Below are positions 32,946-42,399 of a DNA stretch of 64,000 bases, one piece after another. The DNA comes from Odontocerum albicorne (Eukaryota > Arthropoda > Insecta > Trichoptera > Odontoceridae). The stretch covers positions 36,446,281 to 36,510,280 of the forward strand of contig OX463855.1 of assembly GCA_949825065.1 (NCBI GenBank), read 5' to 3'. How positions within the stretch are numbered: position 1 is the stretch's first letter; the number at the start of each line of letters is the position of its first letter. Below the pieces are notes generated by a model. That model ran no database searches and was not told the DNA's origin. It saw only the letters and a program-made list of their open reading frames with translations. Made by a program: the position numbers and the translations under genes.

Positions 32946-33357
32946 AAACTTACTAAAGAACGCAATATATAAAAAAAAAGATAATATTCAAAGAAAATTA
33001 TAGGAAATTTTCGAGTGCTTAAAAACTATAAATCAAATGTAATGTAGCACTCGGCGTGAAAAAATTGTTCAATAACGACATTTTAAAGTATTAAATACAA
33101 TAATAATCCTGAATTTATCGAGAAACAAACGTTCGATATTGTTCAGAGATGCGGACACAAAATCTAAAATACTGTAGCTACTTGTATTAAGAAAAAGAAA
33201 TATACATTTTATGTTCAAAGCGTATTAATAATGTTCACTCACGTATTTATTCAGGCTCAAGAACACCAAATCAGAAAACTCACCTGGAACAAAAAAAAAT
33301 ATTGTAAAATATCCTTTAGAATTATATAAATGTTTTTTTCGCGTCCTGTATTAAAAA
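32946..33357. other. No recognised feature
   Basis: AT-rich. Confidence 0.5.
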
Positions 33358-33470
33358 ACAAGGATTCAAGTCTTGTTTTCACTTGAAGCCTCTTTTATAT
33401 CTTTCTGGTTGGTTGGAAGATATTACCATATATCAATAAGCCTGCCGTACATAATACAACAAAAATGTAA
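33358..33470 (+). mobile_element. SINE1 body and tail
   Basis: ttcaagtcttgttttcactt, atatctttctggttggttgg, tattaccatatatcaataag, cctgccgtacataatacaac. Confidence 0.8.
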
Positions 33471-33479
33471 TACAATACA

Positions 33480-33760
33480 TGACCGCGCGGTAACACACTG
33501 GACTTCCGTTCGGAAGGTCGCCGGTTCGACACTGCGCTGTGCTGCCCATGAATGACAGTCATTTTATTCACCGAATATTCGGGTGTATACGGATACCTAT
33601 GACTTTGGTAATATATATTCTTTACAAAAGAGGATAAAACATGCAGGTAAGCTCCGATCGTCTCATTTCGGTGTGCCATCGGATATAGTACTGCGGCGTG
33701 GCCGGTGAGGTCGCTAGTATGCAACGCCTCACTCACGTCAAAAAAACAAAATTTACAACA
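33480..33760 (+). mobile_element. SINE2, a second tRNA-derived SINE type
   Basis: Head gaccgcgcggtaacacactg, a perfect anticodon-type hairpin cttccgttcggaag at about 33502-33515, then B box gtcgccggttcgacactg. The body contains tattcgggtgtatacggata, gtgccatcgga and cggcgtggccgg. A single copy in this window, and clearly not SINE1. Confidence 0.65.
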
Positions 33761-34088
33761 GGTTTCAACTACTCTCCTAAAAACCTCGATACGGTAGTGC
33801 TTTTGAAATGTTCACTTAGGCTGAGTCCACTCATTCACGGCTCTGAATGGCAAGTTTCTGGAGCAGAATACACAAGCCATCTCTGGTGCTAACTTGAGAC
33901 AAATGTTGTGGATAGTCTTAACTTTTCACAGCCAGAGTCGATAGTATTTACTTAGACCCCCTTAGAAACATCGCAAAGTGAAAGTTTTTGAGAAAAAATT
34001 CAAGATACAAGTTGTTTGTACTGTAACTTAATAATATATTTATTTTTTTCTTTCTATTCATAAAATTAAATACTATAGTTCGAAATTA
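33761..34088. other. No recognised feature
   Basis: No repeat partner in the window. Confidence 0.5.
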
Positions 34089-34090
34089 TA

Positions 34091-34273
34091 GGATGAGTCC
34101 TGTGACAGCTTACAAATTTGCCCTAATACAACCTTATGTAATGTATTTACCTAAATAACTTGCTATTTATTAGAATTGAGGCTTATATTAAAGTTGATAA
34201 AATAATAAAAATTACTGAACATCGTTACAAGGTTGTATTGGGGCAAATTTGTGAGCTATCACAGGACTCATCC
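34091..34273. mobile_element. 183-bp MITE with 45-bp terminal inverted repeats
   Basis: Ends ggatgagtcctgtgacagct and its complement; 42 of about 45 positions pair. Flanked by TA on both sides, consistent with Tc1/mariner-type mobilisation. No coding capacity. Single copy here. Confidence 0.8.
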
Positions 34274-34584
34274 TAGAATTTCCGAGCTATAATAAACAAG
34301 ATCAATTAAAAAATATTATATATTCAGATCAATATTACTCAAAAACACTAAGAAAGTTTGTCAATCTTTGAGTATGTTAGGATCTATGGCACTTTTAAGT
34401 ACCAGCAAATATGCAATAATTTAATTTTTAAGGGTAATTAAGACTATTGATTTGTCACTCATAAAGCTTTTTATCGTTTTGAAAATAAATAACTAAATAA
34501 AAAAAAACAATGACAATGAGAAAAAAACGTTTTTAATTAATTCTACTAATACTTATTAAAACAGATTTTTTTTTGTATATTATA
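34274..34584. other. No recognised feature
   Basis: AT-rich spacer before mariner C. Confidence 0.5.
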
Positions 34585-35538
34585 CGAGGCATATCCACAA
34601 AGTAAGTGTACTGAATTTTTGTAGGTTACAATTTTTTTTATTTAAACAAATAAATTACGTGGTTACCGTAGTACATATGTAAGCTATTTTTCGACATAGT
34701 CGCCATTCCTGTCAATGCAGGTAGTGAAGCGGGGTATCAACTTTTTGATGCCTTCCTCGAAGTAGTTTCCCGCCAACCCCTCCGTCCACTTCTCCACCTC
34801 TTCCTTTACCTCCTCGTCGGTTGAAAACCTTTTTCCACCCATGTGCAGCTTCAGGGAGGTAAAGATATAGTAATCTGAAGGTGCTAGGTCAGGGGAATGC
34901 GCGGGATGGTTCAGGACATCCCATTTAAACGAGGCGAGCAGTTCCTTCGTGGCGTTGGTCGTCTGTGGTCTGGCATTGTCGTGCAGCAGGCAGACTCTCT
35001 TTGTCAGCATGCCTCTCCTCTTGTTTTGAATCGCCCTCCGCAATTTTGTTAGGGTCTCACAGTATCTTGCAGAGTTGATGGTCTCCCCTTGAGGCATATA
35101 TTCAATTAAAATTATACCTTGACAGTCCCAAAACACGGATGACATGATTTTCTTGGCTGAAATTGTGGTTTTGAACTTTTTGGCGGAGGGTGAAGAGGTG
35201 TGATGCCACTGTTGAGACTGCCTTTTGGTTTCAGGCGTGAAGTGTGCAACCCAAGTTTCATCTCCAGTAACGATGGAGCGGAGAAATTCATCTCCATGGA
35301 GTTTGCAGCGCCTCAAAAACTCTTGCCCGGCCTCCACTCGATTCAACTTGGCGGGAGATGGGGTTGACATTTTTCACGAAACGTGTTGTCGCGTCGACAC
35401 TTCTCAACGTACTGACCTCGAACCGGTCTCGTTGCGGAGGGGAAGGGTCAGGCTATACGGAAGTGTAGCCAACATGTCGAAAATAAAATCCATCCGGTCG
35501 TGAGAGCCTCAGTACACTTACTTTCTGGATACGCCTCG
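34585..35538 (-). mobile_element. Mariner copy C (DD34D), deleted in the HTH region, 954 bp
   Basis: TA at 34583-34584 and 35539-35540. Ends cgaggcatatccacaaagta and the complement of cgaggcgtatccagaaag. Unlike A and B it keeps both canonical CGAGG ends and has lost a different internal segment. Confidence 0.92.
34684..35370 (-). CDS. Mariner transposase lacking its DNA-binding domain, 228 codons, open
   Basis: Continuous frame from ATG 35370. Codons 1-8 (MSTPSPAK) match the start of copies A and B, then an in-frame join to LNRVEAGQEFLRRCK removes the HTH. The catalytic domain is complete: TGDETWV (first Asp, about codon 37), LLHDNARP (second Asp) and SPDLAPSDYY (third Asp, 34 residues later), ending CIDRNGDYVEK. 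No stop or frameshift. Mariner transposases are usually about 345 residues. Without the HTH it should not bind its ends but might still dimerise. Expression is unknown. Confidence 0.9.
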   Translation of the reverse strand: MSTPSPAKLNRVEAGQEFLRRCKLHGDEFLRSIVTGDETWVAHFTPETKRQSQQWHHTSSPSAKKFKTTISAKKIMSSVFWDCQGIILIEYMPQGETINSARYCETLTKLRRAIQNKRRGMLTKRVCLLHDNARPQTTNATKELLASFKWDVLNHPAHSPDLAPSDYYIFTSLKLHMGGKRFSTDEEVKEEVEKWTEGLAGNYFEEGIKKLIPRFTTCIDRNGDYVEK

Positions 35539-35540
35539 TA

Positions 35541-36365
35541 TGTTATAACATTTTTTAATTGACGATCCGTGTTTAAGTAGTTTTAAAGTATTGACATTAG
35601 ATAAAATAAGCACTTTGTTTTTTTCGCCTATTTTTCTCATTATAGAAATGGAAATAAATTAAACATCAATTTCACGTGAAAACTGTTATACTAGAATGTT
35701 TTATGCCCAAAATTTACAGACTACTTACTATTCATGATCATGAACACTGTTCTTGTAATGAAAAAAAAAAAAAAACAATATCTAAATATATCAAAATATA
35801 AAATCAACTTTCAATTATTTGTAAAAATGTAAATCTAAATTAGTTGTTAAGTTTTTTTTAATAGTGCCATAAAAATTAACAAAATGAAAAAAAATGATCT
35901 TACCAACGATTTGTTTCAGTACTGTTTTACTGTAAAGAACAGAATAAGGCTCGTACTGTAAATATATTTTTCCATTCTCATTATTCTCTCTTATTTTTAT
36001 GAACGAATTTCAAATTTCGTTAAACATTTTTGCGAATATTTTCATTTACAATGTAATGAGGTCGAATGTACACGAAATGGAAAACCAACCGTTGCTAAAC
36101 TTTATAGTTTCAGACGAGTATAAAAATATGTACGCGCATAAAATTTGCATCGAGCCATAGCGAGGAGTTTATGTTTTAAAAATTGACGTTGCATTTTAGC
36201 TGAATATCAAATATTTGGTCATTATGAAGGTTCGCTGTTTGTAGAATGCAAACAGAAAATAACGAGAAATATTTATAATTAATAGTTATAAAAAAAATCC
36301 AATTAATGTAAACAAATACATAGTCCAAAAGAAAGATTTTTATTGGCCTTCCCAGTTCGCCGCTT
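35541..36365. other. No recognised feature
   Basis: AT-rich, with poly-A tracts. Confidence 0.5.
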
Positions 36366-36640
36366 TTCCTTTTTTACGTCGTCCTTGACTGTCCATGCGG
36401 TGAGACACTAGAACCATACAAACCAATGTAAGACTTGCTGGCATGCTTTACGAAGCGACTAAATCCTTGGTATGCTTTAAGAAGCGACTAAAAAAACGGT
36501 AAATTTCTAGTCAGTAATATAACGTGTTTCATTCCTGATTTTTCTTTTCTCTCCACCATCCTTTGTTTTTCCTTTGATTGATGATATTTCACTTTATGAT
36601 ACATGAAAAAGAATGTTCTTTGTGGGGTTAATGAACATAC
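36366..36640 (+). pseudogene. LINE-A C-terminus and 3' UTR, rearranged
   Basis: gactgtccatgcggtgagac, aaccatacaaaccaatgt, then the ggcatgctttacgaagcgac segment twice, then the 3' UTR cagtaatataacgtgtttca to ctttgtggggttaatgaaca, matching 13600-13700 and 42960-43075 (inverted). Confidence 0.8.
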
Positions 36641-37424
<784 letters not shown>

Positions 37425-37860
37425 CTTGACTATATGGTATGGGTTGGGTTGACAAAACGAAAATACAAGCGGAAGTCGGAAGCTTGTAGTGTACGTGGAA
37501 GAAATATACCGATGAAAGCGTACCTGGATAAAATGGGCAAAATTTTAGAAGAAGGTACTGTGAATAGCACGAACAAATTAATATAAGAATGTGCATGGCG
37601 AGATATTTGAATAAAGAGGACACAAAAAGGATATAAATTGTTGAGATGTATTTGCTCTTCGTATTAAACTGTTCCTCTTAATATTTTGGTATTTAAAGGT
37701 GACGGACTAGTTGAAAGCGACGCTGAAAGAATGGTAGCGACAGGGAACATGATAAAAGGAGCATCCAGTATTATATACAACGACCACGCTATATCCAAAG
37801 AATTAAAAATGAAAATTTGTTGAGTATTAGTATATGAAACAAGATGAAATGAAGACATCA
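37425..37860 (+). pseudogene. LINE-B fragments
   Basis: 37440-37660 corresponds to the C-terminal tail (VYVEEIY, YKNVHGEIFE); 37690-37830 to an upstream stretch (GDGLVESDAERMVATGNMIK, ISKELKMKIC). Order inverted relative to the gene, so rearranged or from two insertions. Confidence 0.6.
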
Positions 37861-37908
37861 TAATTGAATGCTTGGGTAAAAGGAATGTTTTACCCAAGCA
37901 TTCAATTA
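37861..37908. repeat. Perfect hairpin, 21-bp arms, 6-nt loop
   Basis: taattgaatgcttgggtaaa plus a, loop ggaatg, then the exact reverse complement. No mismatch. It lies just upstream of the 37-bp array. Confidence 0.95.
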
Positions 37909-37911
37909 TTA

Positions 37912-38092
37912 AAGCTTAAAGATGATTCGGTAATGTGGATAAAAAAAGAGCCTAAAAATGATTCGGTAATGTGGATAAAAAAGAGCCTAAAGTTGATTCA
38001 GTAAAGTGGATAAAAAAGAGCCTAAATATGATTCGGTAATGTGGATAAAAAAAGAGCCTAAAGATGATTCGGTAATGTGGATAAAATTAATG
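37912..38092 (+). repeat. 37-bp tandem repeat, 5 copies, from LINE-B
   Basis: Unit gatgattcggtaatgtggat plus aaaaaaagagcctaaa. The last unit continues into LINE-B coding sequence (FGNVDKINDKIM, equivalent to FGHVERMNDEIM), so the array grew from that stretch. Confidence 0.9.
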
Positions 38093-38300
38093 ACAAAATA
38101 ATGATTCAGCATCTATAAAAATCAGAAGTTCAAGGTGTGCATGGAAGAGGTGGACCGAAGAAAATGTAGCTGGATCGAATAGACCAGATTTTAAAAGAAA
38201 GTAAAGTGAAGAGTATGAATAAAGGAAGATTGTTCATGACGATAAATATGAATGAGGTTGTGGTGAAAGTTGTGTGCTTGAATAGAAAAGTTTGGAGCTC
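38093..38300 (+). pseudogene. LINE-B C-terminal tail
   Basis: KSEVQGVHGRGGPKKM, LDRIDQILKESKVKSMNKGR, MNEVVVKVVCLNRKVWS, parallel to 22380-22680. Confidence 0.75.
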
Positions 38301-38409
38301 TGTTCTCTCTGGCTACCTAGCAAAGGACACTGTGTATATGTATACATATGCAAGAGATTTTTTAAATTAATTTGAATAAATATGTCGTTGATTAAAATAA
38401 TTCCAATAG

Positions 38410-38720
38410 AGATGGTTTGTGGGTTGAAGTCGAACTTGGAGGTTGATTTTTTCTTCGTCTAATACCTTGGTGGTTCTAATTTCTTCTTCGTCTAATAACT
38501 TGGTGGTTCTAATTTCTTCTTCGTCTAATAACTTGGTGGTTCTAATTTCTTCTTCGTCTAATAACTTGGTGGTTCTAATTTCTTTTTCGTCTAATAACTT
38601 GGTGGTTCTAAATCGATCCAATATGGCGGGGTACTACAATAAAACTTTTGCCGTTGCTGCTCCTGTGGCGTGTCTATCTCTTAGTACTAAGGATTTGGGT
38701 GGCATGTACAGCATAAGGAA
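38410..38720 (+). pseudogene. LINE-F tail with 33-bp repeats
   Basis: gcggggtactacaataaaac, then gccgttgctgctcctgtggc and gatttgggtggcatgtacag parallel the tail at 30450-30580 (YDRVFTVAGPSA..GGIC). The upstream part is expanded as the 33-bp array. Confidence 0.65.
38447..38612 (+). repeat. 33-bp tandem repeat, 5 copies
   Basis: Unit ttcttcttcgtctaataact plus tggtggttctaat; a multiple of 3, so open on both strands (SSSNNLVVLIS on plus, TTKLLDEEEIR on minus). Confidence 0.95.
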
Positions 38721-38723
38721 GTA

Positions 38724-39279
38724 AAGGGTCTTTCAAATTGAGCAGTTTTATTCATTATTTTTTTTTTTAAATTCTTGAATAAAACACACAATTTGCTTTG
38801 ATTTCAAAAAACTTTTTATTGGTCATTGAAATATAATGTATGACATTTAAACACAAAAAAAACAGTATCCCACAAATGTCCACCTCTTGCAGCTCCACAG
38901 ATGTCCACTGTTTTGTCCAAATTTTCGATGACATTTTGGCATAAATGTGGTTCTAGCTCATCGCGAATAATTTCGTCCTTCAGCTCAGGAATTTATTGGA
39001 GGTCATTTTTATAGACCTGAGTTTTTATTTAACCCCAGAGAAAATAGTCCAACGGTGTCAAATCACATGATCTTGGTGGCCAATTAACATAACCGTTTCC
39101 GGAGATTACAATACACAAAATAATTCAACAATTTGAACGCGTTGTTGTATTGTATACGATTCCATTTTTATAAATGTCATACATTACACTTCTCAAATGT
39201 CACAAGGCCCAGTCAAGTTCGCGACGCCATCTGTGTTTTATCCAAGAATTTTAAAAACCACTCAATTTGAAAGAACCTT
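38724..39279 (-). mobile_element. TcM1 copy 2, 556 bp, both ends present
   Basis: TA at 38722-38723 and 39280-39281. Ends aagggtctttcaaattgagc and the complement of the other end. Minus-strand transposase C-terminal relic with stops; no HTH and no first two catalytic Asp residues. Near-identical length to copy 3 indicates a shared deletion. Confidence 0.85.
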
Positions 39280-39469
39280 TACATAAAAAAATCCTTTTTT
39301 GGTAGGTCTTACAAAATTTTATTTTAGGTTTTATGAACACTCGACTACACCTAAAACCTTAAGTATATCACATATCGGAAGATTTACAAAAGTTTCTTTA
39401 TAGTTCGTCTTTGCTTGGGAAGTTTTCTCCAGTTTTTTTTAATAAATATTATCTAAGTACCTTATATAA

Positions 39470-39670
39470 TGGTCGCAGCCACTACCTTTATGTATTTAGA
39501 TTCAACATACGTATGTATACATTTTTATAGTTATTTTGCTATCTTAAATCAGTCAATAATACTGAGTTAGATCACCTTTGAGGAGAGTTTGTTCTCTAAA
39601 TGACGTTTACTTTGCTTTCTAATAGACTTTAAATGAGAGTTTGCTCTCTAAATATCTATATGAAATGTCC
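39470..39670 (+). repeat. Repeat Q, decayed
   Basis: tggtcgcagccactaccttt (as near 9685), then actgagttagatcacctttg, aggagagtttgttctctaaa. Confidence 0.5.
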
Positions 39671-39986
39671 TTTTATTATTACTATAGACTTTTTTTGCAT
39701 ATTAATTATACATATCTCTAGCAATGGCTAAAGTGACGGACATATTAATGCATAGCGACGGAAGAAGGGAGGGCAGGAAGACAATTCACTGAATAGCTGA
39801 GGGCACTTTGGAATTTGGACATTGGAATTGCAATTATAGCCCATGTTTGGGGTTGGAACAATTATTCAACAACGAGCAACTGTCAGTCAAAAGTCATGGG
39901 TGTCAAACTGAATTCTGCAGTCAAGTAAACTCTCATAGTCAAATATAAGAAACTGCACAATTGCATGTAAAATAATTTATTGCTAT
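39671..39986. other. No recognised feature
   Basis: No repeat partner found. Confidence 0.5.
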
Positions 39987-40153
39987 TTGTTTTATCAAAC
40001 ACTGTTTATTCCCCTTTTTGTAACTATATAATCCTACCGGTTTCAAGGCTTTCAACTGGTAGGGTTATACCGTTACAAAAAGTGGAAAAAACAGTGTTTG
40101 ATAAAACAAATTACAATGTCTTTTAACATCCACAATGTTAATGCCTTAACTGT
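39987..40153. mobile_element. Foldback element F3
   Basis: tgttttatcaaacactgttt, cctaccggtttcaaggctt, then almost no spacer before the complementary arm through to ttaatgccttaactgt. The outer left arm is missing. Confidence 0.75.
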
Positions 40154-40184
40154 AAATAATATAAAATAATTTAATTACTCGAAT

Positions 40185-40330
40185 AGTGATCTCAGACGAA
40201 GAAACGTTTATAAATAAGTAAATATATTTTACGATGAAATTCCGCGCTTTGTTGATTTATAACGTGACTGACATTTCGAAAGCGTTGCAGTCTTCATCCT
40301 CAAGGTGATGTAAATAAAGTATCACCCTAC
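40185..40330 (-). mobile_element. Penelope-like terminal sequence, second type
   Basis: Minus strand ccttgaggatgaagactgca, acgctttcgaaatgtcagtc, acgttataaatcaac: the GATGAAGACTGCAACG..TCGAAA arrangement I know from Penelope-like element terminal repeats. A shorter relative is at 51685-51740. No open frame. Confidence 0.45.
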
Positions 40331-40564
40331 ATGTTGTATCAGAAATATAGAGATGCATTAAAATCCCTAAATCTAAGTTAGTTCATAGCCTGGTAATGCA
40401 TGGTCTCCGAATCTGCATATTGCAAGCGGTATTACAAAGTGTAGGATAGGCAATCGATCTACGGCATCCATCATAAATAAGTGATCTAACTATCACAGTA
40501 AGAGTGATGACTTACTGTGATGGCTATAATGAGTATATGTTATAGTCATCACAGTTAAGAGTGA

Positions 40565-41222
40565 AGTTATAAGTTGTCGGTAGGGTGGTTATAGCGCAAT
40601 ACATTGGTCCTAGGGCCTGGACTGCCATAGCTTCTCCCACCCCACCATGCTTCTCATACCTCCACGTGGTGACCGACGGGCAACGGACTTGAGGGTGAAG
40701 CTGATGGTAACCAATCCGTCGGAGGATCCCAAAAGTATGGCTAAAGTGAGAAGCAGTGATCGTCTGTCCCGCATGTTAGCGGCGGCTCACAAATGGTGAG
40801 TGTTGGCAACTCGACGTATTCGGCTAATAGTCGCATACACCATCTCTAATGGGTATCCAGGCTCATTAGTTTAATCCGATAGTTGGCCATTAACGACCAA
40901 TGATAGCGGATGCAGCCCTAACACAGTTAGTTGCGTCACTCTGGTTCCACGTCTGACGACCATCGGTGGATAAAATATGTACAGTCAAACAAATCGAAGC
41001 TTCATGGACTGCCCTGTCTGGCAGCGAGGGTGATTCTCCCCTGAACGTCCCAGAGACTGACATCAAGTCAGGGACAGCTTGCAGGATTCCAGGGGCAAGC
41101 AAAATGAACCAGAGGAAAGCCAGTCGTTCAAGGTTTGAACATACAGCCTGAGAACGAGAACAGCCGACCTCAACAGTCTACCTAGGCAATGAGTTGGGAC
41201 AGTGGCACGAATAAGAAGACAG
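40565..41222 (+). mobile_element. RTE deletion derivative: probable 5' leader joined to RTE 3' end
   Basis: A GC-richer 660-bp block in AT-rich surroundings. Its last 75 bp (gcctgagaacgagaacagcc, caacagtctacctaggcaat, gagttgggacagtggcac) match the RTE 3' end inverted at 815-910. The preceding 580 bp have no partner here and may be the element's 5' leader. No reverse transcriptase remains. Frames of 61-70 codons at 40890-41151 are unrecognised. Confidence 0.55.
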
Positions 41223-41229
41223 TTAGAGT

Positions 41230-41520
41230 AAAGTTAGGTCACTCTAATAACAATTCACCCCTCTAATAATAATTATAATAATAACAATGACAAGAATGCT
41301 AACAATAAGAATAATTACAATAGTAATAATAATAGTACGAGTAATAAGATAAATAAGAACAATAATATGACGATAATAATAATAATTCTATAAAGTATAG
41401 TGCAAACATTATAAATAGTAATGATAATAATAATAATGGTGATAATAATAATTATTATGATGATAATAACAATAATTTTTGTAATAATAATATTTATAGC
41501 ATAATTACGAATAATGATGA
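41230..41520 (+). repeat. AAT-rich simple-sequence block
   Basis: Imperfect (AAT)n, (AAC)n and (GAT)n following directly on the RTE 3' end; contains TACGAGTA at 41336-41343. Confidence 0.8.
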
Positions 41521-41524
41521 TGAT

Positions 41525-41690
41525 TAAAATAATAATGAAAATTTATATAGCGCCGTTTAGAGAACAGACTCTCTTCAAGGGTGCTCTAACTCGGGATTTG
41601 AAACTACTCTATTTTTAATCTTTCAATAATATTAGCAAATAAATATAAGTTTTGTTAAAGGATTGGAAGGTGATAGTTGCGGCTATCAGA
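41525..41690 (-). repeat. Repeat Q
   Basis: Minus strand: gatagccgcaactatcacct, then caaatcccgagttagagcac, ccttgaagagagtctgttct, ctaaacggcgctatataaat and a (ATT)n tail. Confidence 0.65.
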
Positions 41691-42184
41691 TTAGATATCC
41701 CACATCTGCATACGTTAGGAAAAAATATATTTGGTAAGAAAACCACTGAAAAGTTACAAAGGAAAAACGAACTACAAACAAACCTTTGTATATTTTCCGA
41801 CATGTGATAGTAACACATTCGGCTTTAGGTGTGGAGTAGTTGTATGTATGTAGTGTTCATATATAATTGATTTTAATAAGAACTTTCAAAAAGGGTTGTT
41901 TTTGAGTGCTTCCTAAAGCTGCATACGCTATTCATGAGCCAAACACAATGAGGTATGTTATACCATTCCACGCCACAGGTCTGCAACGACAAAAGCACTG
42001 TCATATTAACCCGCCCTAGTGAATGGATTCGGAATAATCAAAATTATTCAACGGCAGCTATTCTCATAACTACAAACTATTATTTAAGTCTTAAATATAA
42101 CAGATTAATTGTATATTTGATAAAAATCATATACATCCGTAACATCATATAATATTTTCGCTAATGTTCAAGTACGAAGCATAT
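41691..42184. other. No recognised feature
   Basis: AT-rich; short frames only. Confidence 0.5.
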
Positions 42185-42345
42185 TTGATCATTTTACACA
42201 CACAAGGTTTGATCTATTTAAAAATTTCGTCATTTTACACACACAAGGTTTGATCTATTTAAAAATTTCATCATTTTACACACACAAGGTTTGATCTATT
42301 TAAAAATTTCATAATTTTACACACACAAGGTTTGATCTATTTAAA
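42185..42345 (+). repeat. 42-43-bp tandem repeat, 4 copies
   Basis: Unit cattttacacacacaaggtt plus tgatctatttaaaaatttcgt. Confidence 0.9.
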
Positions 42346-42399
42346 AAAGGACAGAAGTTATGTCGCTGGAATGATAGAGGGCATAGATTTATCCTTCTA

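Noticed and set aside
34091..34105. Hammerhead-like GATGAGTCC in the MITE end
   Set aside because: The conserved core continuation (GAAA) and stem pairing are absent.
38367..38724. Coiled-coil-like frame TTKLLDEEEIR on the minus strand
   Set aside because: Product of the 33-bp tandem unit; the antisense frame is equally open, and the flanks belong to a LINE tail.
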